Below are positions 32,967 through 44,324 of a stretch of 64,000 nucleotides of DNA, one piece after another. Position 1 is the first letter of the stretch. Every line of letters starts with the position of its first letter. The stretch covers positions 13,306,501 to 13,370,500 of the forward strand of contig NC_088916.1 in assembly GCF_963576675.1 (NCBI RefSeq). Direction: 5' to 3'. This stretch comes from Euphorbia lathyris. Its lineage: Eukaryota; Streptophyta; Magnoliopsida; Malpighiales; Euphorbiaceae. The notes below the pieces were generated by a model. It was not told where the DNA came from. It was given only the letters and a program-made list of their open reading frames with translations, and did not search any database. A program made the translations under genes and the position numbers.

Positions 32967-34250
32967 TTACAAGGGGGTTGGATTAATGGAAGCATATTGA
33001 AGAAGATGAGCATCTTTCTCCACAATAGCAGCAACATCTTGAGGCAGATAAACCCATGCTTCTATTCCATTCCCAATTTTAGTATCATTCAGAATACACG
33101 CATTATTAAACTCTATTTCTTCTGAATCAATTCTACTACATGGAGCTATCCAAGTTGGATTCCCCCATCCAAAATCTGAATTCTTATACACACCAAAATT
33201 ACACCAACTCGTTACCAACATTACTTCTTTCCCTTCAGACACTTCACTTTCAATCACTTTCACCTCTTCAAACACCTCCAAACCCCCAATTCTCTTCACA
33301 AAATCACTGTCTACTTTCCTTACTGCATTCCTTATCTTCCACACAAGGCTACTCACTTCTCCATCCGTTTCTCTGAATGTTACAGGCACGAGCCACACGA
33401 AGTTCCCCAGCGAACAATTGGGGAAAGGCGGTGTAGCCTTTCCCCGAACATTAACAGCATGAGTGATTGAAAGTGGAGCATTGAAAGCAGCCATTACACT
33501 CTTACATATAACAGCTGAAACAACCTCCACTCGCGAAGGCTTTTCCACGCTACTTGATGCAGCATCCGCCTTGAGTTTATCTAAGGCAGATGCAACGAAC
33601 ATAAGTCTCGTTGCAATAACCTTTCCTTTCTTCAAATAAGGACTCCATAGAGCTGAAAAGAGTGCTTCTTTCGGGAAGGAATTGCGCTGAGGGAAAGTAA
33701 TCGGGGCATCAAGATTAGGGTTTGTGAGTTGTTTAGCTGCGGAGGAAGCTGTTAAAGCCCAAGCTTTGATGAAGGAAGCAAATGCAGTTCCATCAAGAGC
33801 CATGTGAGAAACAGAAAGGCCTAGGGCTAAGGCTCCGCAAGTAAATGTTGTTTGTTGAATCATTAGGAGGAATGCTCCGATAGGGTTTTGGAGGAAAGGG
33901 GAGAGATCAGGGACGAGTTTAGGGAGAAGTGTGAGGTCAGGTTGAGTGAGATATGAAGAAAGAGGAATGTTGGATTTGGCTTCAATGTAAAGTGCACCTT
34001 CGTCGTTACAATCAATGGAGAGATAGTCTTTGATCTTTCCTGCAAGTAGATAAAATTGAGTTAATGTTTTGGATAAGGATTGCTTTAGAACAAGTGATGT
34101 TTGGGAGATTGAATTGGGATAGAAAAGAGCAGTGGAATAGAAGATTGGAGGCATGAATTGATCCAAAAGAGAGATTTTGAAGGTTTTGAGATGAGAAGGT
34201 GTTGATGAACAAGGTTTTATGCATTCCTTGGAAATGATTTGGACCTCCAT
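32967..34250 (-). CDS. BAHD-family acyltransferase
   Basis: Intronless frame of 427 residues, the usual size for the family. BAHD enzymes move an acyl group from acyl-CoA to an alcohol or amine in specialised metabolism, in the cytosol. Both signature motifs are intact: the catalytic HxxxD as HMALD (residues 149-153) and DFGWG (359-363), with NVRGK at 267-271 and the QFYLLAGKI region at 65-73. The start is MEVQIISKEC at 34250. An in-frame ATG 14 codons upstream (34292) overlaps the TATA-like TATATATG, so it is unlikely to be used. The sequence style recalls the vinorine synthase/alkaloid and terpenoid acetyltransferase branch; the substrate cannot be read from it. No lesions, and no related metabolic gene is nearby. 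Confidence 0.92.
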   Translation of the reverse strand: MEVQIISKECIKPCSSTPSHLKTFKISLLDQFMPPIFYSTALFYPNSISQTSLVLKQSLSKTLTQFYLLAGKIKDYLSIDCNDEGALYIEAKSNIPLSSYLTQPDLTLLPKLVPDLSPFLQNPIGAFLLMIQQTTFTCGALALGLSVSHMALDGTAFASFIKAWALTASSAAKQLTNPNLDAPITFPQRNSFPKEALFSALWSPYLKKGKVIATRLMFVASALDKLKADAASSSVEKPSRVEVVSAVICKSVMAAFNAPLSITHAVNVRGKATPPFPNCSLGNFVWLVPVTFRETDGEVSSLVWKIRNAVRKVDSDFVKRIGGLEVFEEVKVIESEVSEGKEVMLVTSWCNFGVYKNSDFGWGNPTWIAPCSRIDSEEIEFNNACILNDTKIGNGIEAWVYLPQDVAAIVEKDAHLLQYASINPTPL

Positions 34251-34289
34251 TTTATGTTTTTGATGTTTGCTTGAATCAGTATTGATGAA

Positions 34290-34300
34290 CATATATAGAT
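34290..34300 (-). promoter_or_regulatory. Probable TATA box of the BAHD gene
   Basis: The minus strand reads ATCTATATATG about 40 bases upstream of the chosen start codon, giving a short 5' UTR. Confidence 0.5.
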
Positions 34301-36676
34301 AAGCAGAATGACGGCTAAAGGAGATGTTTTTGAAGTCAATTCCAATAAAAACAGGTCAATAAAGGGCTAATACTGGTCTTGTCAAACAAGAAAGGTTTAA
34401 TTTATTAAAAGATGATAATGCAAAAGAGGAGATGGATGATCAAATCTTCATCAAGTATCAAAATCCATTTTTGCTACAAATTGAATACTATATTCCTGAG
34501 TCTGCCCATAATGTTACTTGCAGAACTGTTAATAAATTAAGGTAGTTTTTTTCCACCAAAAATAAATAAATAACTTGAGGCAGTGATGATACTCAGAAAA
34601 AGAAGGTTTATAAACATTATACCTCGTATATATAGTAACCTTGAAGAGTATCCTCCACCTTGATGTTTATGAGTACCCTCCACCTTGTCTTTATGAGGGC
34701 TAAAAAGATGCATTGTTCAACATCCCACAGAAAACCAAAGGGCTTTTAATCCACTTCAAGAGGCATTGGAATGTTCCTCCAATTTCTAAAATGGGACATG
34801 CGCTTCCTTTTGGCCAGGGGTGTGGTGAATGATGCTACAAATGTTAATCAGAGAGAGGTTGGAGGGAGTTGAACATAGGACCTCTCAAATAAAAATAAGT
34901 ATCCTTAATCATATCATCTACCTTTAAAGATTGAAATAATACTACATAGAGTCAATATAATTCTCTCCAAAATATTATCAGACACCATTACTAAAAAAAA
35001 AAAATTCTCAATTTTCGGGCGGCCTGTCGGAGCTCGAGCCCACCCCAACCCTCCTAGTTCCGCCCCTGATCTCTATCCTTGCCATATTTCTCCTAACGCC
35101 TGGCTGGAGCTCATTTCTTTTTGCAAAGTGTGTTTGAATTTAGGCATCTCTTTGATTGGCGCCTTATTCCTAGCATGTTAGAAACCTATAAAGAAAGGTT
35201 TGGATGATATGATCCATTGGCTGATGAACAGCAATGGAAGGGTGTTTTTACTAAAATGGTTTAGAGCATAAAGGATTTCAAGCCGAAGTGGTTATGGCCG
35301 AAAAAAATCCTTAGGTTCCCATAGGCCTTTATTTTGAAATCTTTCCTTTTGAAACAAAGTGGAATGAGGCTCATTATAGTGTCGAAACTTAGGAGCCCAT
35401 TCGGGAGCTGGCCGATGAGGAGAATCAGGGCTAGCGTTGCTCCATGAGTATTCAAGGCAGTGGTTTTATCTAGATATGCTAGATATGATTCGGTCTAACC
35501 TCCCTACTCCCTAATCCCCTTTTAAATCGGGAGGGAAAGATCATTTACAGGGGGATAAGGGCCTCCAAAAGTTGAAAAAAAGGTGATTTCACTTTTTAAT
35601 ATTGCCTTTTTTTTTGCGCGCATGTACTTCTACTAATATGTCTATTTGTGAACTAATGATAGCTCAACTTCATGCCTTTAGGGAAAAGGAGTAAAAAAGC
35701 TTCGGATCTAAAGGAGGTTTCCACTCAAGCACTTGAAGTTGAAGGACCTCATCCCGAGACCTCCTAAGAGGGTAGATTTGAACATATTAGAGGTATCCTC
35801 TCGAGGCAAACCCTCCAATTCTGGACTCTTTACCGAAAGACTTGGCAATTGATAATCTTTTTGCGGGTGACATCCCCTTTCTAGGGGTACCTGATTCAAT
35901 CGACCCAATGATAATCCTTTTGCAGTTGATAAATTATTTTGGTTTGTAATCACTTCCATTTCTTTCCTATTGTAACCAAACACATTATACATATAAAGGA
36001 AAAATTAAAAAAAATTCTTTATGTGGTTTTTCATTCAAGCTCCAGCAAATGGTTTAATCTAGTTAAACTTACATTTAGTGTAACTAGGAACCCAAGGGAA
36101 ATTATTTTCTCAATCTTTGAATTTCCCGTCCAATCATCGTGATCCTTTAGAAATCAAGTTATAAGGCGCATATTTCATTCGTTTTCATAAACATATTTTT
36201 GGAATTCAATTCTTTAGCACGCCGCGCACATCCCACACGAGCCAATGTTGAAAATGGGGGTATTTTTCACAAAATATCGCTGACATTTAACCCAATTTGG
36301 ATAGAAAACTAACCAATTTGTTAAATGTTTTTATCACATTACATAATTTTTGACACATGACATATACACGTGACAATTGATTTAAAAAAATTTCCATGTA
36401 GATTTAATATATTGATAAATAAGGAATTAATTTTTTTTTCTTATTTATCTACATAATGTGGAATTTTTTTTTTTAATAAACCGGTTAGTTTTCCAAATAA
36501 AATGGGTTAAATTTCACCTATGAGAATACTACAAGATGCAAAATACTATAAAATAATATCACAAGAGCCAAATGGTAAAATTTTGAATACCACAACCAAA
36601 TAGGAGTTTAATCCTTAATTAATTAGAAAAGGCTAAAAATTAGAGGCCTAAATTTGGTAAGAAAAGCTATTTTGCT
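34301..36676. other. Spacer with decayed transposon remnants
   Basis: No intact gene. About 34860-35068 is an inverted truncated relative of the hAT-like element at 31263 (right end CTAGTTCCGCCCCTG). From 35086 the plus strand codes HISPNAWLELISFCKVCLNL and, further on, KDFKPKWLWPKKILRF, both broken by stops. These recall the gag-like N-terminal region of some plant retrotransposons; that is a weak resemblance. 35600-36650 is AT-rich with nothing recognisable. Confidence 0.4.
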
Positions 36677-37053
36677 GAGTATCTCCAACACTAACTAGCT
36701 ATTTGGCTCTCTAAAATAATATAAAATATTAGTTTAGCCAAATTTAGCTAGTCAAATTTAAGTTTTGCTCCAACTATGCTAGCTATTTGACTCTCTATTT
36801 GATTATTTTATCATTAAAAGTGATTAAATTTAAAGAAAAAAAGAAAAAGTAGAAAAAAGATATAAAGAGAAAAGAGAAAGAATTAATAAAAAAAATAGAA
36901 ACAGCTAGCCAAAGAAACTAGCAAAATTTAGCTAGTGAAAATGGCTAGTTATTTAGTTTACAGAGCCACGTCACCTTGTTGGAGTGGTCACTCTCTAAAT
37001 GGCTAGTTAAATTTGACAATTTAGAGAGCTATGTCACCCTATTGGAGATGCTC
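36677..37053. mobile_element. MITE with GAGTATCTCCAACA ends
   Basis: GAGTATCTCCAACAC at the left and TTGGAGATGCTC at the right are inverted ends. The interior repeats CTAGCTATTTGGCTCTC and its complement, consistent with arms of over 100 bp. The target duplication is unclear. Confidence 0.6.
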
Positions 37054-37751
37054 AACTTGCTTAAATATAATATATTAGCTCCATAAAGTGGTTAAAAATA
37101 TTTATTAACGGTCTGAACTTGTTTAAAATAATATACGAATTAAAAGTACAACTAAAATAAAAAAGACGACAAATCACATACTTCTTTTGAATCCAAATCC
37201 GCATGGAAGGAGTTGCATACTTATCGTCATCATTTAGTTTCTTTCAGCCAATCGAATTTGAATCTTTTCTATTAATGCAATCTCGCGGATCTATGGATCT
37301 ACGTATAAGATAATAGGCTTCCACTCTTACTAAATCCGAAAAAAAAAATGTAAATGAAAGAGTTATAGCTGGCAAATGCAAATAATCCTATGAAAAGTAT
37401 GGATATTAAAACACTAAAAATGTAGGAACAGAAATATAAATGGAAGGAGAAAAAATGAAGAAAATCTTCTTTCTCCTTCATCCAAGTAGATTTAGTTACT
37501 TTTATTAATGATTAGTAATCAGAGGCTTCAAATCCGCACTTGAGAGAAAGAAGAAAAGAGAAAATGGGATGGGAGGAGTGTCGCGGAGTTTGCTAGCATA
37601 GGGTTGGAAGAAAAAGAAAGCAAAACGAATCCAATTTGATTGAATTGTTGATTAAGTGTGAGAATGTATCACGTATTTAAAAATATAAGTGTGTGAATGG
37701 TACAGCAAGTTAGTTGGTGTGTTGGAATTGTATGAAAGTTAGGTGAAAAAT
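37054..37751. other. AT-rich spacer, no gene seen
   Basis: No protein or RNA feature recognised. It ends with GTGAAAAAT (37743-37751), the target duplication of the next element. Confidence 0.5.
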
Positions 37752-38679
37752 AGGGTAAATTACATACGTGGTGTATAACTTTTATCCATTTTCACATTTT
37801 GGTGTACAACCTTTAATTTTGCACATTAAAGTGTACAACCTTTTAGTGACCTCACACTAAAGTGTACATCAGGTAATTGTGACCGGTCAACCCGAAGTCA
37901 ACGCGCCACATCACCATTTTGACTTCTCTAAAAGTCAAAAAATGACCCATTTAATATGAAATTATTTTTGTACCCTTTATTCTTTATATAATTATAAAAA
38001 AACACCATTTCTTCTTCCTCCATTTTTTTTGCAATTTCTCTCTCTAAAGCTTCCACTCTTTTTACCTTTTCTCTCTCTAAGTCCTATCTCTCTCTAAAGG
38101 GATTTTGAAATTTACCCATTTCTCTTCATCTTCTTCACTCTTCAAATTTATTTGTTTCTCTCTCTCCAAATTTCTTTCTCTCTCTTAAATTTCTCTCTCT
38201 CTAACCTCTCTCTAGTTAAATCATAGCAACACCATTTTTATCTCTTCAAAAAAATCTCAGGTTCATACATCAAAACCATAATCAATTTCGTACTCCAACT
38301 AGAATTATCCTCCATTGTTACTGTTATAAAGGAGTTGATTTTTAAAAGTACAAATATATATGGTGCAGATATATAAGATTATCATTTTTTAAAAATTGAT
38401 AAAAGAAATACAATTAAATGGAGCAAGAAATACCGCCCCCAAATTACACTTTTACCCTTCCCCTTTACATTTGAAAAATTAAGTTCAAATACACATTCTA
38501 ACTCCCAAACACATTAATTCAAACCCGAAAAAGAACCCGAACTAATTATGGCTGGACGTGGAGGTAAAGGAAAAACAGTAGGGCTCATTCCGGTATGTGA
38601 ATTAACTTAAATGTGTTTTTAAATTTTTTTTTTTTTAGTTTTTTGTCCCGAAAATCGAGACAGATTTTTGGTTGAATTT

Positions 38680-38842
38680 ACTCATGGCGGGTCGTGGACC
38701 CGCCATGAGTAATAGAATGGCGGGTCCAGGACCCGCCATGAGTCCATGCTTTTACTCATGGCGGGTCCTGGACCCGCCATGCTGTAATGGCCGGCGGGTC
38801 CTGGACCCGCCATGGTCTGAATGACGGCGGGTCCTAGACCCG
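38680..38842. repeat. GC-rich palindrome array 1
   Basis: Five units share the core GGCGGGTCC-N-GGACCCGCC. Unit 1 (38680-38710) has perfect 14-bp arms with outer arm ACTCAT/ATGAGT. Unit 2 is 38717-38739 (11-bp arms), unit 3 is 38757-38781 (12-bp arms), unit 4 is 38793-38811 (9-bp arms), and unit 5 (38826-38842) is degraded. A different palindrome, GTCCCGATTTTCGGGAC, lies at 38867-38883, with a variant at 38645-38661. Confidence 0.93.
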
Positions 38843-38983
38843 TCCCGTTATGAAATTTGGTGTTTTGTCCCGATTTTCGGGACAGACAACGAAAAACTAA
38901 AAAAAAAAAAAATTTAATAGTTAGCATATTGTTTTTTTTAATTTTATCATGCAAAAAAGGACTACATTTAGATTAGTCTCAAA

Positions 38984-39198
38984 ACGGGTCCTCGAACCTC
39001 CTGCACATAGGCAGGCGGGTCCAGGACCCGCCAACATGTAAAGGGAGGCGGGTCCAGAACCCGCCTCCCTTTAGACAGGGGCGGGTCACGGACCCGCCCC
39101 GCTTAAGACTAGGGCGGGTCCAGGACCCGCCCTAGTTTAGTATAGACGGGTCACTGGACCCGTCTTCACATGTAAGAGGGCGGGTCCGTGACCCGCCC
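38984..39198. repeat. GC-rich palindrome array 2
   Basis: Seven units: 38984-39001 (degraded), 39014-39032, 39040-39072 (14-bp arms, outer AAAGGGA/TCCCTTT), 39078-39100 (10-bp arms), 39108-39136 (14-bp arms, outer ACTAG/CTAGT), 39144-39165 (core shortened to GACGGGTC) and 39178-39198. The central CGGGTC/GACCCG is constant, while the outer arms differ from unit to unit and remain complementary within each unit. Confidence 0.93.
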
Positions 39199-40308
39199 CT
39201 GACAAAATTTAAAAAAAACAGAAATTAAAGTACATTAAATTTAAAAAATTTAAAAATACATTAGATTATTACCTCGTCTTCGGAGTTTTCGTGTTCCGAC
39301 GTTCTCGGAGCCATAATTTTTTGTTATGTGCTTTGTTCGGGAGAGAGGATGGTGATTTCAATTTTTTTTGAAAAATAATGAAAAGGGCATAATGGGTATG
39401 TAGGGGACGGAGGCTGTAAAAAGGGCGGTATACGGTAATACCCATATTCATAAACTGTACAGCTAGTGGCTAGATGACTAAAAATAGGACACCTAAAGCG
39501 GAGATTACAGCTTTGAAACAGACAAACAAAAAAATCTGGAAAAGACCGCAAAAATAGCTAAAGGGGAAGTGGGCGGTTACCTGGTTACGGCGCTGGGAGC
39601 CATTAGCGAGAATCGAGTTAGTATTGTGCTTGAAAACTCCATTGTTCAGAACAGTATGAGAAATGGAAAGGCCGCCAATTGAAGACGGAGAAACGGAAGA
39701 AGAAGAGTGAACTTCATGGAACCCAAATATTTGATTATTACAGTAACAATGGAGGATAATTCTAGTTGGAGTACCAAATTGATTATGGTTTTGATATATG
39801 AACCTGAGATTTTTTGAAGAGACAAAAATGGTATTGCTATGATTTAACTAGAGAGAGGTTAGAGAGAGAAATTTAAGAGGGAAAGAAACTTGGAGAGAGA
39901 GAAAGAAATAATTTTGAAGAGCGAAGAAGATGAAGAGAGATGGGTAAATTTCAAAGTACAATAGGACTTAAAGAGAGAAAAGGTAAAAAGAGTGAAGCTT
40001 TTGAGAGAGAAATTGCCAAAAAAAAAAATGGAGTAAAAAGAAATGGTGTTTTTTGGTAATTATATAAAAAATAAAGGGTATAAAAATAATTTCATATTAA
40101 ATGGGTCATTTTTTGACTTCTAGAGGAGTAAAAAATGGTGATGTGGCGCGTTGACTTCGGGTTGACCGGTCACAATTACCTGATGTACACTTTAGTGTGA
40201 GGTCACCAAAAGGTTGTACACTTTAGTGTGCAAAATTGAAGGTTGTACACCAAAATGTGAAAATAGATAAAGGTTGTACACCACATATGTAATTTACCCG
40301 TGAAAAAT

Positions 40309-40605
40309 GGTCCCCCACTTACCGGAGAAATAAAAGTGAACTGTGATGCTTCATTAAGACCAATTGACAATACAACCTCGTTCAGGTTCATAGTTAGAGA
40401 CTATCAGGGATTCGTCTTAATGGCAGGAGGAGGTCCTCTAGGATATTCCCTCTCTGTTACACACGGGGAATTTAACGCCGGTTCTCCTCATCATCAAATT
40501 GACTTGGGAGGCAGGCTACAATTGGTGCTAGCGTCGAACTCACTAGAGGCAGTCAACCTCATCATGACCAAGCCAAACATCCAAACTGGCAGGGACTACT
40601 GGTGA
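40309..40605 (+). pseudogene. LINE-type RNase H fragment
   Basis: An open stretch reads GEIKVNCDASLRP, FIVRDYQGFVLMAGGGPLG and LASNSLEAVNLI, the layout of the RNase H-like domain at the 3' end of plant L1 elements. It starts right at the Mutator-like insertion and ends at a stop. The glutamate region is altered (HGEFNAGS), so it is probably dead. Confidence 0.65.
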
Positions 40606-41062
40606 CAGATTAGGTTTTGACATTTTGGCTGAGTTTTTTTTAACTATTTAAACACGGTAAACATTTTAGAAATAATTGATGGTTAATAATGAGTTAAATT
40701 GCGGTAAACCAATCTATTAAAAAAAAAATAATATTGGTTTCTACTTAGAAACGTTTGACCCCTGAAGGCCAGATAACACATTTGATTATTAGAAGTAATA
40801 ATGGATTTAAAAATTTAAGGCTAAATTCTAGTGATATTATGCAATAAAATTAAAGTTTTATAACTTATGTCAAACCTTACAAATTAGGAAGAACCTCAGA
40901 CAGACATAAAATTATTCCTGCTAGAGTGAAGTTCAATTTGCCAAAAAATAATAAATACTCTCTTTCTCTCTATTCATAATAATAATAATATTATTATCAT
41001 TCTCAAGTAAACTAGTAGAATACCTGAACTGTGTAAACTCAGCAAACAAATACAATACTTAC
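40606..41062. other. 3' flank of NET4
   Basis: No gene. The region 40820-41062 shares phrases with 5400-5990 (for example TACAAATTAGGAAGAAC and TTCTCAA.GAAACTA), showing that the truncated NET4 copy in segment A was copied together with this flank. Confidence 0.6.
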
Positions 41063-43753
41063 TCATACTGCTAAAACTGGAACTCTCTTGTGTCCTATAA
41101 ACGCTGCCCTCAGCCTTTGATATCCATTCCTGTAATGCTCTAGTGAAAAACACAATTGCCTTATTGCCTCTCTTTTCTCCTCTGCTGCTTCTTCGATCAT
41201 TCCCCGTTGCCTTTCTACCTCTTCCTCTAGCTCGTTTGCCTTTGCTCGTAACTTCCCCGCCAATTTCCGCGCCTCTTCTGCTCGCGCTATCAGCTCGACA
41301 TGCTCCATGTGCAGCTGTTCCAGATGCTTTTCCATTGAAATTACTTGTACATTAGTTTCATCTCTCTCTAACTTGAGACCATCAATACTTTTGTTTAAAC
41401 TTACTATAAGACCATTTCGTTCCGCGATTTCTTCCTTCAACTTATTGATTTCAGAGCTGTGTCGTTCTTCTTTTTCGGACTTTTCAACCTGTAATACTCT
41501 CATTTCATCCTCCAAAGACCGGTTGCGCGACTCTAATTCTCTGACCTGCTCCTGCAAGATAGAACGTTCTTCCAATAGTTTGGATATTTCAGCCTTTATT
41601 TGAGCTTTTTCAGGAAATATCTTCTCCTCAGCATCAGATATTGCTATTTTCAAGTCTCGGGCCTCATGATCCCTGTCTGCTAAACTTGATTTCAGCCTTG
41701 AAATTCTTTCCTGTAGCTTGGTAACCTCCTTTTTTTCCGCATTCAACTTCGTTTTCCATGTGTTTACGTCTTTATGAGCCGAAGCAAGCTGCTCCTGCAA
41801 ACTAGAGATTCTTTCATCACTTTCCAACTGATGTTTCAGACTAACAATTTCTTTTTCAGAATTTTGCAGCTTCTCTTTTGTCATTCTGAGTTCTTCTGCA
41901 ATTGCCTGAATCTTTCTGTCGGATTCTCCAGTTTCAGTTTCAGTTTCAGTTTCAGATTCGGGTTTTTCCTCCATGTTATTATCATTTTCACCTATTGATT
42001 TATACTTTTGGAGCTCAACTTTCAATCTAGCCACCTCTTCTTCAGAATCGCGTATTCTCTGATTACTAGTCTTCAGATCTTGCTCATATTCTGAAATTCT
42101 AGCAAGAAGATCTTCAGAATGTTCATGCCTCGCGTGCCTAAGTGCGTAATCTCCATTCTCCTCCTGCTGCACCTGGATTCTCTCCTTCATATCACGCACT
42201 TCAGTTTCTAGTTCATTTATTCTCGTGTTGTGCGCATGATCGCCACCATTTCCGAACAGAGCAAAATTGTGGAGAGAGGAATTATCGGATTCAGTCTCAG
42301 AATCTGTGAGAGTGGATGATTCATCTTCCTTGTGGAGATCTGAGCTACTTCCACGAGACCCGAGAAAGTAATCAAAGCCAGCAGCTCGGCGGCCGGATCT
42401 ACGACGAGATCCCCTTTGTTCCGGAACTGGAGAAGCTAATGAAGATGTTTCAGAAACATTGTCAGAGCCCTGGGATAAGAGGTCTGATGGTATATTCCTT
42501 TTTAGTTCTCCGGTCACATGATCATATCTTTCAGCTAGAGACCGGTACATGCGGTAGAACTCTTCCACAAGAGAAATCAATTCCGGCCTCTTCAGATAAT
42601 ACATCTGAGCCTTTTTAGCCAATGAATCTCCATCCTCTTCAATTAGCTTCAGCATGCGTCTCACACTACTGTCCATTTCTGTCAATGATAGTTTTGTCAT
42701 TTTTGTGTTCCCCATTTGAAAAATCAACAAAATAGAAACAAAACGGTCACAGAATTACATATTATCAAATTAAGGGATGCCAACCTAGATTGCAGCATAA
42801 TGTATTAGAATAATTTTTTCAACAACAGTCAAGACTCCAGTCTCTCAATTTGACAATTTCATTCTATATAAATAGAACTCAAAGTACATGTTTGTTCACG
42901 GATGAACACGACTGTTCATGGAATGAGATGTTTGTTATTATTTAAATTAATTATATTTTATTCAATTTTTTTCAACAAAAAGTTCTATTACGAGCCTCCT
43001 CGTTCATTGGATCCAACCACAAACAAGGAGCCATGTACAGTTCTATTACTATAGAATTTAAGGACGAAAAATACCACTAACTAGTTCTTTTTGACTGCAT
43101 GTAATAATATTAACAATCTATACCAATTTGGATGAAAATCACAACATGATTGCTTACCTTCAAGATTCTCAGCAAGCCACCTTGAATTTTTGGGACTTAC
43201 GTGACTATCCCACCACCAAGAATGTGATTTCTTTGAATGCAACCTCTTAATATTCTTATTTGACTGAACCTAAAACAAGTAAAATAGCTCAGAATATTAA
43301 ATTTTTTGCGATTGACAAGAAAACTAAACATTGGATAAAACTTCTCATATAACCAGGGGCGGAGACAGCTTGGAGCCTAGAAGGCTGCAGCCTCCCAGTC
43401 TCCGGCACCACCCCGAGGAATAGTGGTTTAGCCCCGAATAGCTCATAAGATAATTAAATTAGTACTTATATCATAGGACGTGATTATATAACATAAAATT
43501 AAGTTTGCACTGTTAGTTTAGGTGGAAGCTAAGTACTCCTCCATACGGAGTCTGTGGCTTCATTCATACACAATGTTTTATCATGCATTGTAGTTGTAGT
43601 ATACTTAAAGCATAGAAGGTCCAGATAGTTGGAGATTTTTATAAAATTTGTGAAATAAAATAAAGTAAAGCAACTAGATGGTTTAATTGAAGATTCATCT
43701 CTTACCGCTGAAGAAGCCATTTGATAAGCTGGTATAACTGAAGCGTTGAATGT
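41063..43753 (-). CDS. NET4: NETWORKED 4-type actin-binding protein
   Basis: Three coding exons: 43706-43720 (MASSA, after a 33-nt 5' UTR part to 43753), 43158-43269 and 41063-42678. All have GT-AG borders, and the total of 1743 nt encodes 580 residues. Residues ~19-100 are the plant-specific NAB (KIP1-like) domain that binds F-actin: SHSWWWDSHVSPKNSRWLAE, then MLKLIEEDGDS, AQMYYLKRPEL and YRSLAERYDH. A serine-rich linker follows, then a long coiled coil (about 165-560) with EKIFPEKAQIKAE and EEKREAIRQLCFSLEHYR. From memory, layout and end match Arabidopsis NET4A/NET4B, which link actin to the vacuole membrane. No lesions. Partial copies lie at 5990-6742, 13930-14130 and 19537-19740. Choosing between 4A and 4B is not possible here. 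Confidence 0.9.
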
Positions 43754-43882
43754 CTGAAAATATGGGTCCAAAGGATGAACTAAATCAACTTTGAAATGCT
43801 AACCTGCCACATGCACTTAAACGTCAACTTCAAAATATCACTAGTCAAAGAATACATTATTCTGTGAACATTTATATAATTT

Positions 43883-43976
43883 TTTTAAGAAAAAATTTGC
43901 GTAAAATGAGCTTACATTAAAGAAGAAAGAAAAATGCGCACAAGATCCGGATGTGATTCGAACTCATGACCCGAAG
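43883..43976 (-). mobile_element. 5'-truncated tRNA-related retroposon with 19-bp TSD
   Basis: A 94-bp insert is flanked by an exact 19-mer (GTGAACATTTATATAATTT) at 43864-43882 and 43977-43995. On the minus strand it contains a B-box-like GAGTTCGAATCAC near its start but no A box. It is most likely a truncated SINE. It lies in the putative 5' UTR intron of NET4. Confidence 0.7.
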
Positions 43977-44324
43977 GTGAACATTTATATAATTTAACAA
44001 AAGACTTCTAAAAAAAGAAAAGCTTTCTGGAAACTTGCAATATTACTTTCTGGAACATATTTTTGCGCGTTAATGGATTGAAAAAAAATAAATAAATCAT
44101 TATTTGTCACTCAATCTATCCAAATTTTTTTAATTAACCTCATGATTTATTATTTGATCATATTTGACCATGATCTATCTTAGTTGGTGAAATTTCACTT
44201 CAAATTGATGAAATATCACCAATTGGAATAGTTTAGGGGCCAAATAAGACCGAATAATAAATAAAGGACCAAATGAAAAAATTGTGAATAAGTCAAGGCT
44301 AAATAATACTTTAAGCATTGAGAA

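Larger units (their letters stand above)
37752..40299. mobile_element. Mutator-like element with ~570-bp inverted repeats and palindrome arrays
   Basis: The ends AGGGTAAATTACATACGTGG and CCACATATGTAATTTACCC are inverted, and the pairing runs about 570 bp (37753-38330 against 39740-40299), including a CTCTCTCT-rich zone. GTGAAAAAT flanks at 37743-37751 and 40300-40308. The interior has no transposase. A candidate first exon faces inward on each side: MAGRGGKGKTVGLIP with a GGTATGTG donor (38549, plus) and MAPRTSEHENSEDE with a GGTAAT donor (39313, minus). Between them lie two arrays of GC-rich palindromes. It is inserted immediately before a LINE RNase H fragment. It is probably a deletion derivative of a larger autonomous element. 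Confidence 0.82.

Noticed and set aside
34251..34292. Longer BAHD protein starting MFINTDSSKHQ
   Set aside because: The upstream ATG overlaps the TATA-like motif, and family members start at the MEVQIISKE-type sequence.
35708..35992. A 94-residue minus-strand frame
   Set aside because: No recognisable domain, lies in decayed repeat DNA, and has no splice or start support.
38682..38954. A minus-strand frame coding MAGPGPAM-type repeats
   Set aside because: It is a by-product of the palindromes, which read the same on both strands (MAGRGPAM on plus, MAGPGPAM on minus). No protein is implied.
38680..39198. CRISPR-like array
   Set aside because: Regular short repeats are present, but they are palindromic hairpins with variable arms and spacing in a plant transposon, not repeat-spacer units.
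43352..43490. hAT-like end CAGGGGCGGAGACAGC after CATATAAC
   Set aside because: Only one terminus is seen and no matching CCGCCCCTG end, so I did not annotate an element.
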